NCBI RefSeq assembly: GCF_013409365.1
Contig: NZ_JACCBA010000001.1
Coordinates: 7,254,001-7,318,000, forward strand
DNA from: Actinomadura luteofluorescens
GTDB lineage: Bacteria > Actinomycetota > Actinomycetes > Streptosporangiales > Streptosporangiaceae
Direction: 5' to 3'
DNA: 64,000 nucleotides
Part shown: piece by piece, positions 57,863 through 64,000 of the stretch
Numbering within the stretch: position 1 is the first letter of the stretch
Layout: each line of letters begins with the position of its first letter
Position numbers and translations under genes: made by a program
The notes under the pieces: generated by a model
Databases searched by the model: none
What the model saw: the letters and a program-made list of their open reading frames with translations, nothing else
Told to the model about the DNA's origin: nothing

Positions 57863-58390
57863 ATGGTCGGTATCCGAGAGTGCAGGGAGGAAGATCTTGA
57901 GCTGCTGGAGTCCTGCATTCCCTCGCCTGGCCGGACCAGGAGGCATGCGGCGCGGTTCGAGCAGCAGCGGCGCGGGCTCACCACGTTTCTGATCGCCTGG
58001 GCCGAGACCGCTCCCGTCGGAACGGGGCAGGTCCTGTGGCACGGCTGCGCCGCTCCCGAGGTGAGGCAGCTTTATCCGAACTGTCCCGAACTCAACGGTC
58101 TGGGGGTCTGGCCGCCCGAACTGCGGTCGCAGGGCATCGGGAGCGCCATCATCGACGCGGCCGAAGGCCTCGCGCGCCGGCGCGGTCACGACCGGATCGG
58201 GCTGGGTGTGGACGACGACAACCAGCGGGCGGCCGATCTCTACCTCCGGCTCGGTTACCAGGAGACCGGCTGCCGCTACCTCGATCGGTACCACTACATC
58301 GACGACCACGGGACCCGCCATGAAGTAGTCGACCCCGCGCGGTTCCTGGTCAAGCAGCTCGGTCGGGCGGGCGGTGTGCAGCCCTCTTAG
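57863..58390 (+). CDS. GNAT-family N-acetyltransferase
   Basis: A 175-residue GNAT. The acetyl-CoA pyrophosphate-binding motif is LRSQGIGSAIIDAAEGLARRRG (about residues 89-110), preceded by LNGLGVWPPELR. Strand and helix four give DRIGLGVDDDNQRAADLYLRLGYQETG. Substrate unknown; the start region (IRECREEDLELLESCIPSP) recalls aminoglycoside or ribosomal-protein acetyltransferases only in the general fold. ATG at 57863 with a weak site. It overlaps the convergent glyoxalase-like gene by four bases. Confidence 0.85.
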   Translation: MVGIRECREEDLELLESCIPSPGRTRRHAARFEQQRRGLTTFLIAWAETAPVGTGQVLWHGCAAPEVRQLYPNCPELNGLGVWPPELRSQGIGSAIIDAAEGLARRRGHDRIGLGVDDDNQRAADLYLRLGYQETGCRYLDRYHYIDDHGTRHEVVDPARFLVKQLGRAGGVQPS

Positions 58391-58752
58391 GCTGATCGCA
58401 GGCAGAAGGGGTGTCCGGCCGGGCTGGCGTAGATCCGGCTGCCGTCCTCTTCCGGGTGGACGTCGTCTGTCGGGCGCAGCCTGGTGGCACCGGCTTCGAG
58501 CGCCGTGCGGTCCGCGGCCGCGAGGTCGTCGACGGTGAAGTCGAGGTGCATCTGCTGGGACGTGCCGTCCGGCCAGTTCGGGGCGATCTGTCCCGGGGCC
58601 GACTGGATGACGAGCACGGGCAGGCCGGGGGCCTGGACGAAGTGGTGGCTCGGCGTGCGGGTGATCGAGCCGCCGAGCAGCCGGTGCCAGAAGGCGCCTT
58701 CCGGCTCCGGTTCGGCGGCGTCGATGACCACGGAACTCAGGTTGATGATCAC
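58387..58752 (-). CDS. VOC-family (glyoxalase/bleomycin-resistance-like) protein
   Basis: A 121-residue protein with two beta-alpha-beta-beta-beta modules: LSSVVIDAAEPEPEGAFWHRLLGGSI and QMHLDFTVDDLAAADRTALEAGATRL, ending IYASPAGHPFCL. The HLDF histidine and the SPAGHPFCL ending are typical VOC features. Metal-dependent lyase, dioxygenase or drug-binding roles are all possible. GTG start. Next gene upstream on the same strand is an SDR, 30 bases away, so they may be co-transcribed under the TetR regulator at 59626. Confidence 0.83.
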   Translation of the reverse strand: MIINLSSVVIDAAEPEPEGAFWHRLLGGSITRTPSHHFVQAPGLPVLVIQSAPGQIAPNWPDGTSQQMHLDFTVDDLAAADRTALEAGATRLRPTDDVHPEEDGSRIYASPAGHPFCLRSA

Positions 58753-58782
58753 GGGTTTCCCGTTCTTCGAGTCGGGCGGTGC

Positions 58783-59556
58783 TCAGACGGTCGGGATGAT
58801 GCCGCCGTCGACGCGGAACTGCGCTCCGGTGAGCCACTTCGCGCGCCGGGAGGCGAGGAACGCGATCAGGTCGGCGACGTCCTCGGGGTCTCCCGGGCGG
58901 CCCATCGGGACCTTCAGGTGGTCCACGATCCGCTGCTCGATCTCCTCTGGGCTGATGCCCTGCTGGTCGGCCATGCGCTGGAGGTGGGCGGCCGCGCCGT
59001 CGGTGACGACGAAGCCCGGAAGGACGCACACCACGCGTACCCCGTGCTCGCCGACCTCGGTCGCCAGCTCGCGGCTGTAGGCGTTGAGCGCCGCCTTGGC
59101 GGCGGCGTAGGACGCCTCGGTGCGCTGCGGGAGCCGGCTGGCGATTGAGGAGACGTGCACGACGACGCCGGAGCCGCGTTCGACCATCCCCGGTACCAGC
59201 GCCCGGTCCAGGCGCACGGCGCTGAGGAGGTTCATCTCAAGGTCCGCGCGCCAGGACTCCTCCGACCGGGTCAATGTCGGCGCCGGGGCGCTCGCGGCAC
59301 CCGCGTTGTTCACCAGGACGTCCACCCCGCCCACGAGGTCGACGACGCGGCGGCCCAGTTCCGCCGCGCCCTCCTCCGTCGAGAGGTCCGCCGGAATGAA
59401 CGTGGCGCCGTCCCCCTCCTTCGGCCTGCTCCGGGACGCCGTCAGCACGGTCGCGCCCGCGGCGGCGAACCGGCGGACGGTGGCCTGGCCCAGGCCGCGG
59501 CTGCCGCCGGTGACCAGCACTCGGAGGCCGCCCAGTCCTTCTTCTGTGATCGTCAT
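58783..59556 (-). CDS. short-chain dehydrogenase/reductase (SDR)
   Basis: A 257-residue classical SDR: cofactor motif VLVTGGSRGLGQATV (TGxxxGxG, about 15-22), DVLVNNAGAAS (about 87-97), catalytic Ser in VHVSSIASRLP and YAAAKAAL (YxxxK, about 155-159), and the C-terminal GAQFRVDGG. The TGGSRGLG/S-R pattern suggests NADP(H). The ATG at 59556 follows GGGAGATCCCC. Divergent from a TetR-type regulator, its probable controller, across a 69-bp gap. Substrate unknown. Confidence 0.9.
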   Translation of the reverse strand: MTITEEGLGGLRVLVTGGSRGLGQATVRRFAAAGATVLTASRSRPKEGDGATFIPADLSTEEGAAELGRRVVDLVGGVDVLVNNAGAASAPAPTLTRSEESWRADLEMNLLSAVRLDRALVPGMVERGSGVVVHVSSIASRLPQRTEASYAAAKAALNAYSRELATEVGEHGVRVVCVLPGFVVTDGAAAHLQRMADQQGISPEEIEQRIVDHLKVPMGRPGDPEDVADLIAFLASRRAKWLTGAQFRVDGGIIPTV

Positions 59557-59625
59557 GGGGATCTCCCTCGTAACATGAACCCGACTCCGGAAACAGTAGT
59601 ACACAAACGGAACCGGACTCACCTT
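59557..59625. promoter_or_regulatory. divergent SDR/TetR promoter region
   Basis: A 69-bp, comparatively AT-rich gap between the SDR and TetR genes holds both promoters and, by family habit, the TetR operator. Repeated CCGACTCCGG / CCGGACTC words are visible, but no clean palindrome. Confidence 0.45.
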
Positions 59626-60216
59626 ATGGAGGTCCCGTTGGCTTCATCGCGCCCGCTGCGCGCCGACGCGCGACGCAACCGCGAGGCGCTCCTCGCCGCG
59701 GCGCGGGAGGCGTTCCTCGGCGGCGACACCGACGCACATGTCGAGGAGATCGCCCGTAGTGCCGGCGTGGCGGTCGGGACGTTCTACCGCCACTTCGAGA
59801 CACGCGAGGTCCTCATCGAGGAGGTCTATCGCAAGGAGGTCGACGACCTGTGCGCCGCACCCGTGGAGCTTCTGGACCGGCACGCCCCCGACGAGGCCCT
59901 GCGGCGCTTCCTGCTGCTGCTCGTGGACCACGCGGCCGTCGGCAAGGGGATGTCCGTCGCTTTGGAGAGCATCATGGCTACGGACTCACCGGTCTTCGGG
60001 ACCGCCCGCACCCAGATGGCGAACGCCCTCGACCGGCTGCTCGCCGCGGGCGCCGAGGCCGGCGCCGTCCGCGGCGACGTCACGGGCTCCACCCTGCTGC
60101 GCGCGCTGGGCGGCATCTGCGGGATGCGCGCCACGGAAGGCTGGCAGGTCGAAGCCCGGCAGATCACCACCCTCCTCTTCGACGGCCTGCGCCACGGCGC
60201 CCGGCGGGCGAACTGA
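59626..60216 (+). CDS. TetR-family transcriptional regulator
   Basis: A 196-residue regulator. The N-terminal helix-turn-helix is RNREALLAAAREAFLGGD, then HVEEIARSAGVAVGTFYRHFETREVLIEEVY (about 16-64), a standard TetR DNA-binding domain. The C-terminal ligand domain (about 70-196) is all-helical (RFLLLLVDHAAVGKGMSVALESIM) and ends HGARRAN. Start: ATG at 59626 or, perhaps better, TTG at 59638 with GGAGG five bases before it. It probably represses the divergent SDR and glyoxalase-like genes and itself. Confidence 0.88.
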   Translation: MEVPLASSRPLRADARRNREALLAAAREAFLGGDTDAHVEEIARSAGVAVGTFYRHFETREVLIEEVYRKEVDDLCAAPVELLDRHAPDEALRRFLLLLVDHAAVGKGMSVALESIMATDSPVFGTARTQMANALDRLLAAGAEAGAVRGDVTGSTLLRALGGICGMRATEGWQVEARQITTLLFDGLRHGARRAN

Positions 60217-60270
60217 GCCGGATGCCCCGGCCGACTCCAGTGACCTTGGAAAACCTGTTGCGCGGCCGCA

Positions 60271-60276
60271 TAGCGT
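60271..60276 (+). promoter_or_regulatory. -10 box of a leaderless transcript
   Basis: TAGCGT is followed by six bases and the GTG at 60283; a TTGGAA -35 candidate lies about 19 bases further upstream. Confidence 0.5.
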
Positions 60277-60282
60277 GGAAGT

Positions 60283-61458
60283 GTGATCGAGATCAGGGAC
60301 GTGCCGGAGGCCGATGCCGGGCTGATGGTCGACTTCGCCGGGATGGTGTTCCACGTCCCGGTCGAGGAGCTCGACCGCGAGCGGGACGGGTGGCCGGCCG
60401 TCCGGGCCGAGCGGATCGGCGCCTTCGACGGGGAGACGAAGGTCGGGCAGCTGGCGGCGCTGCCGATGCGGCTCGCGGTTCCGGGCGGGCTGCTCGACTG
60501 CTCGGCGGTCACGTTCGTCGGGGTGCTGCCCACGCATCGGCGCCGGGGGATCCTGACGTCCATGATGGACCGGATGGACGCCGATGCCATCGCGGCGGGG
60601 CGTCCGGTGGCCGCGCTGTGGGCGTCGCAGGGCGCCATCTACGGCCGGTATGGGTTCGGGCTGGCCACTTGGGCGATCGACCTGGAAGTGACCACGTCAA
60701 GTCCGCTGGAGTTCCGCACGACTCCGGACGATCGGCCGCTGCGGCTCCTCGAAGCCGCGTCCGCACCTGAGGTGCTCGATCCCATCCACCGGCGCTCGCT
60801 TCGCCCGGGCGGTCTCGTGCGCGATCCCGAATGGTGGGGCAAGGCGATCTTGCGGCCGGTCGACCGGGACTCGCCCGGCTACACCGCGCCGCGCATCGTC
60901 GTCCATCCCGCCGGCTACGTGGTCTACCGGGTCCGCGAGGGGACGGTCAGGGTGGTCGACCTCGTCGCCGACACCCCGCAGGCGGAGGCCGCGCTCTGGA
61001 AGTTCCTGGCGTCGATCGACCTGACGTCCCGCATCGAGGCGCTGGGCCGTCCGGTGGACGACCTGCTGCCGCACCTGGTCGCCGACCCCGACCGGGTCAC
61101 CGTCAAGAGGGAGTTCGGCGCCCTCTGGCTGCGGTTGATCGACGTGCCTGCCTCTCTTCGCGCCCGCTCCTGGGCCACCGAGGACGCCTTCGTCCTGGAG
61201 ATCGAGGACCCGCGCGTCCAGGCGAACGCCGGCCGCTGGCGCCTCACGACTGGCGCGGCGCCCGGTTGCGAACGCTCCGACGAGGCCCCGGATCTCAGTT
61301 TCAGCGCGGCCGACCTCGCGGCCGTGTACCTGGGCGGGCAGAGTCCGGTCACGCTGGTGCGGATCGGCGCCGTCGCCGAGCACACGCCCGGCGCGGCCGC
61401 GCGTCTGGAGGCCGCGTTGGCCGTCCCTCTGGCCCCCTACATCAACGACGACTTCTGA
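60283..61458 (+). CDS. Eis-like GNAT acetyltransferase
   Basis: A 391-residue protein of the Eis family (two GNAT folds plus a sterol-carrier-like domain). The acetyl-CoA motif is VTFVGVLPTHRRRGILTSMMDRM (about 77-99), followed by ALWASQGAIYGRYGFGLAT. The second GNAT region is near 180-270, and the C-terminal SCP2-like part (about 300-390) has FVLEIEDP and DLAAVYLGGQSPVTLVRIG. The chain ends INDDF; in Eis the C-terminal Phe carboxylate is the catalytic base, and this is conserved here. Eis proteins acetylate amines at several positions, including aminoglycosides. Leaderless start with TAGCGT six bases upstream. Confidence 0.9.
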   Translation: MIEIRDVPEADAGLMVDFAGMVFHVPVEELDRERDGWPAVRAERIGAFDGETKVGQLAALPMRLAVPGGLLDCSAVTFVGVLPTHRRRGILTSMMDRMDADAIAAGRPVAALWASQGAIYGRYGFGLATWAIDLEVTTSSPLEFRTTPDDRPLRLLEAASAPEVLDPIHRRSLRPGGLVRDPEWWGKAILRPVDRDSPGYTAPRIVVHPAGYVVYRVREGTVRVVDLVADTPQAEAALWKFLASIDLTSRIEALGRPVDDLLPHLVADPDRVTVKREFGALWLRLIDVPASLRARSWATEDAFVLEIEDPRVQANAGRWRLTTGAAPGCERSDEAPDLSFSAADLAAVYLGGQSPVTLVRIGAVAEHTPGAAARLEAALAVPLAPYINDDF

Positions 61459-61459
61459 G

Positions 61460-62491
61460 TCAGCGCCAGAAGAAGACCTTCGCGCTGGCCTTGGCGATCG
61501 TCGCGGCGGCGGCGCCCTGGTGGAGGAGCTGGAAGCGCACGCGCTTGCCCGCCTCGACGGTGTCGGCGGCGAGGCCGTAGACGAGGTTGGTGGTGTCGCC
61601 GACGGAGATGAAGTCCTGGACGGGGCCGATCTGGTAGTCGGAGGCGTCGCCGTCCGCCACCTCGACCACCCGGGCCTGGATGAGCGTGCCCGCGGGGACG
61701 CCGCTCAGCGCCGCGCTCACCGACAGGCTGTAGCGGGCCGATCCGGTCAGCAGGCTGGGGCCGCCCGGGTCGTTGTGCTGGTGCTCCTTGTCGGAGTACT
61801 CCTTGCTCCAGGTGACCTCGGTCCACTTGCCGGGAGGAAGCTCCTGGTGGTCGCCACCGGTGCCGACGGACACGTAGTCGGGCATGTCGTCCTCTCCCTG
61901 GGGCGAGACGCCGACGCGCCACTGCCCGTAGTCGCTCTTGACGCCGCGGTCGTAGTCGACGCCGACGCCGTTGATCGTGTGGTCGTTGGAGTACTGCTGG
62001 AGCTGGGCGCGGGCGTCCCACCTGCCGCCCGACCAGGCGTACGTCTGCCAGCCGAAAGTGATCTTCTTGGCGTCGAAGGCGCGCTTGACCGGGCCGTGGC
62101 CGCCGTAGAGGCCGACCCGGTCGCGGCCGAGGACGCTCGCCGCGCCGTCCAGGTAGGCGTTGATCTCGTCCTGCTGCCCGGAGGTGGCGTCCCAGTCGGC
62201 GGCGAAGTAGATGGGCCGGTCGTCCGGCATGCCGCACGCCTTGGCCTGGGCGGCGGCGGCGCGGGCGTCGGCCGCGCCGGCGGACCGCCCGTCGAGGGGA
62301 CGCCTGGCGGTCGACTCCCACACGACGACCAGCCAGATCCCCGCGCCGGACAGCTCGTCGGCCTCCTCGCGGGTCAGGTTCTTGCCGGTCGTGTCGTGCG
62401 ACAGGTAGCGGCAGGCGAACTTCGCCCCGGCGCGTTCCAGCGCGGGCGCGCCGGGGCGGCCCCACGCGTAGTCGACGCCGAAGACAGCCAT
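61460..62491 (-). CDS. DUF1906 glycoside-hydrolase-like protein
   Basis: A 343-residue protein. Residues 1-205 are a DUF1906 (Rv2525c-like) TIM-barrel: MAVFGVDYAWGRPG, KFACRYLSHDTTGKNLTREEADEL, GIWLVVVWESTA, PIYFAADWDA, VGLYGGHGPVKRAF and WQTYAWSGG. FAADWDA carries the likely catalytic acid. Residues 225-343 form an extra beta-rich domain (GKWTEVTWSKEYSDKEHQH, YSLSVSAALSGVPAGTLIQARVV, RVRFQLLHQG). No signal peptide is visible from the ATG at 62491 (GGAGCTGAC upstream), which is odd for a putative wall hydrolase. The longer open frame to 62659 has no signal either. Ends one base after the Eis-like gene. Confidence 0.83.
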   Translation of the reverse strand: MAVFGVDYAWGRPGAPALERAGAKFACRYLSHDTTGKNLTREEADELSGAGIWLVVVWESTARRPLDGRSAGAADARAAAAQAKACGMPDDRPIYFAADWDATSGQQDEINAYLDGAASVLGRDRVGLYGGHGPVKRAFDAKKITFGWQTYAWSGGRWDARAQLQQYSNDHTINGVGVDYDRGVKSDYGQWRVGVSPQGEDDMPDYVSVGTGGDHQELPPGKWTEVTWSKEYSDKEHQHNDPGGPSLLTGSARYSLSVSAALSGVPAGTLIQARVVEVADGDASDYQIGPVQDFISVGDTTNLVYGLAADTVEAGKRVRFQLLHQGAAAATIAKASAKVFFWR

Positions 62492-62708
62492 GTCAGCTCC
62501 ATGTGTCGGGGATTGGTGGGGTCTAGGCGATTTAACAGGCTTGTGCTTTGGGGCGCAGGAGAACGCGGAGGTTGACTGTCCGTAAGGGGGTGGACGGTCA
62601 AGAGTCGCCGTGCGTGACGACACGCCGACGCGGCGTTGGCGGGCGCGCCTCCGGATCACTAGAACGGACGGTGACCGCTAGAAAACCGCAGGCCACGGGG
62701 GGTTCGTA

Positions 62709-63380
62709 GTGATCCGGACGTTGAGGGTGCAGGGCACGGTGCTGGCGATGGCCGCGCCGCTGCTGGGGGGCGTGCTCGTGCCGGCGGCGGCGCAGGCCGA
62801 CGGACCCGGGCCGCGGACGAAACCCAAGCCGCACGGGAAGCACGCCGCGGTAGTGGCGCTACGCCTGAGTGGTCCCGTGAGCGCCGTGGTGCCGGGACGC
62901 ACCTACGAGTGGACGTTCACGATGACCGCCAGGGGGCCGGGAAAGTCCGGCCAGGCGAGGTTCAGGATGAGATTGCCGAAGTCGCTGTCGTTCGTCTCGG
63001 GGAACAGGGACTGCGCGGCCGCGGGGTGGACGGTCGAGTGCGACCTCGGCGCCGTGCGCAGGGGCCGGACCGTGACCGGCGCGATCAAGGCCAAGGTGTC
63101 CGGTGACGCCCGGCCCGGCCAGAGGATCGGCCTGCGCGGGACGGTGACCTGGGGCCGGGCACACGCGGCCCGTGCGTTCCCGGCCGTCCGCGTGGGCGAG
63201 CCCGTCCACTTCGGCCACTCCAAGGCGGCACCGAAGAAGCCGCAGGGGGAAAAGACGAAGGCCAAGAAGCCAGCCGCGAAGAAGCCAGCCGCGAAGAAGC
63301 CGCATGCCAAGAAGCCGCGCGCCAAGAAGTCCGCCGCGAAGACGCCGGCGGCGGTGCGGAGGATCGCCCGTACAGGATGA
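62709..63380 (+). CDS. secreted DUF11-like protein with Lys/Ala/Pro-rich tail
   Basis: A 223-residue exported protein. The signal peptide ends near PAAAQA (residues 25-30). The folded part (about 45-165) looks like a DUF11-type beta-sandwich: LRLSGPVSAVVPGRTYEWTFTMTARGPGKSG, LPKSLSFVSGNRDCAAAGWTVECDLGAV with two Cys likely disulfide-bonded, and RIGLRGTVTWG. The tail (about 175-223) repeats AKKPAAKKP-type units, much like a histone-H1 tail, from near-tandem 15-bp DNA repeats. A basic wall-binding or polyanion-binding tail is plausible. GTG start after a G-rich stretch. Confidence 0.72.
   Translation: MIRTLRVQGTVLAMAAPLLGGVLVPAAAQADGPGPRTKPKPHGKHAAVVALRLSGPVSAVVPGRTYEWTFTMTARGPGKSGQARFRMRLPKSLSFVSGNRDCAAAGWTVECDLGAVRRGRTVTGAIKAKVSGDARPGQRIGLRGTVTWGRAHAARAFPAVRVGEPVHFGHSKAAPKKPQGEKTKAKKPAAKKPAAKKPHAKKPRAKKSAAKTPAAVRRIARTG
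63253..63335. repeat. 15-bp tandem repeats coding a Lys-rich tail
   Basis: Units of AAGAAGCCAGCCGCG type recur with a 15-bp period (two nearly identical copies, then diverged ones), encoding KKPAA-type repeats in the C-terminus of the secreted protein. Confidence 0.8.
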
Positions 63381-63440
63381 CGCCGGACGGGGCGCCGACC
63401 CGCCGCGCGACCGCCGCCCGGTTCGTACGAGGATGGGGAC

Positions 63441-64000
63441 ATGCGACTTCGAATCTTCACCGAGCCCCAGCAGGGGGCGACGTATGAGACACAGCTCGCC
63501 GTCGCCAAGGCGGCCGAGGACCTCGGTTTCGACGCGTTCTTCCGTTCCGACCACTTCGTCAAGATGGGGGACGTCGCGGGCGAGCCGGGCCCGACGGACT
63601 CGTGGATCACCCTGGGCGCGCTGGCCCGGGAGACCAGCCGGATCAGGCTCGGCACGCTGGTGACGGCCGGGACGTTCCGCTACCCGGGACCGCTGGCGAT
63701 CTCCGTCGCGCAGGTGGACCAGATGAGCGGCGGGCGCGTCGACCTGGGACTCGGGACGGGGTGGTTCGAGGAGGAGCACACCGCGTACGGCATCCCGTTC
63801 CCGAGCCTGGGCGAGCGGTTCGAGCGGCTCGAGGAGCAGTTGCAGATCCTCACCGGGCTGTGGGGGACGCCGTCCGGCGAGACCTTCTCCTTCAGCGGGC
63901 GGCACTACAGCCTGAACGGGTCGCCCGCGCTGCCCAAGCCCGTGCGGCCGGGCGGGCCGCCGATCATCATCGGCGGGGCCGGGGCGAAGCGGACGCCGCG
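63441..64000 (+). CDS. LLM-class flavin/F420-dependent oxidoreductase, 3' partial
   Basis: The first 186 residues of a luciferase-like monooxygenase fold protein, cut by the window end. Motifs: MRLRIFTEPQQGATYETQLAVAKAAEDLGFDAFFRSDHFV, DSWITLGALARETSRIRLGTLVT, YPGPLAISVAQVDQMSGGRVDLGLGTGWFEEEH and the later PVRPGGPPIIIGGAG. The wording matches the actinobacterial 'TIGR03560-like' F420-dependent group; cofactor choice (F420 or FMN) is inference. ATG after GAGGATGGGGAC. The substrate is unknown. Confidence 0.9.
   Translation, partial: MRLRIFTEPQQGATYETQLAVAKAAEDLGFDAFFRSDHFVKMGDVAGEPGPTDSWITLGALARETSRIRLGTLVTAGTFRYPGPLAISVAQVDQMSGGRVDLGLGTGWFEEEHTAYGIPFPSLGERFERLEEQLQILTGLWGTPSGETFSFSGRHYSLNGSPALPKPVRPGGPPIIIGGAGAKRTP

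Noticed and set aside
57744..57992. 82-codon plus-strand frame before the GNAT gene
   Set aside because: Weak start context, and it overlaps the GNAT gene in another frame; the GNAT frame has clear domain motifs.
1..64000. tRNA genes
   Set aside because: Read for T-loop GGTTCRA words and flanking cloverleaf pairing on both strands; the few hits (near 16730, 50493 and 57950) have no acceptor or D-arm partners.

Overview
This is a 64 kb stretch of a very GC-rich actinomycete chromosome, most likely an Actinomadura-like member of the Thermomonosporaceae or a close relative (family level is inference from gene content, not a search). Pointers are the septation regulator SepH, a CutR/CutS pair, DUF4193, DUF3710 and DUF3159 proteins, TrkA-type CeoB/CeoC, an Eis-like acetyltransferase, a flavin/F420-type LLM oxidoreductase, many GTG/TTG starts and class A RNase P RNA with an actinobacterial layout. 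No tRNA, rRNA, CRISPR array, transposase or intact phage gene was seen.

Layout: 1-4.8 kb: end of a TrpB-like PLP enzyme running into rnpB, two small membrane proteins, and a SulP transporter fused to beta-carbonic anhydrase. 4.8-13.6 kb: a repeat-rich membrane-anchored protein, a PEBP lipoprotein, type II NADH dehydrogenase behind a Rex-type operator, a DrrAB-type ABC exporter and a YdbS/YdbT-type PH-domain pair. 13.6-23.9 kb: SepH, a Pro/Thr-tailed membrane protein, an aldonolactone oxidase, an anchored lytic transglycosylase, ferrochelatase, an inositol-monophosphatase family protein, a 58-aa gene and CutRS. 23.9-30.4 kb: two adjacent membrane Ser/Thr kinases with related kinase domains but different sensor domains, DUF4193, an unknown protein and DUF4235. 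30.5-39.5 kb: an archaeal/rickettsial-type valyl-tRNA synthetase, a ferritin-like predicted hydrolase, a P450, a second YidC, and a minus-strand operon built around a Tat-exported protein with 12 cysteines plus MauD-like and MauE-like partners. 39.7-41.1 kb: dut and DUF3710. 41.2-49.1 kb: accessory block (tiny ribosomal protein bL37, PIG-L deacetylase, ion transporter, ABC and MFS exporters). 49.2-55.6 kb: OB-fold protein, DUF3159, CeoC/CeoB, a KimA-like APC potassium permease and a TRAM/TrmA RNA methyltransferase. 55.6-64 kb: accessory genes, including a PASTA lipoprotein, a GntR relic, a GNAT, a glyoxalase-like protein, an SDR/TetR pair, an Eis-like GNAT, a DUF1906 protein, a secreted Lys-rich-tailed protein and the start of an LLM oxidoreductase.

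The backbone order suhB - DUF4193 - dut - DUF3710 - OB-fold - DUF3159 - ceoC - ceoB - APC - RNA methyltransferase matches the Mycobacterium tuberculosis Rv2701c-Rv2689c order, so the blocks between these markers read as insertions into a conserved core. The most system-like novelty is the Cys-rich/MauDE operon at 36.5-39.5 kb. Other highlights are the kinase-solute-binding-protein fusion, the Rex operator at ndh, and at least eight genes whose -10 box sits 6-8 bases before the start codon, implying leaderless mRNAs.
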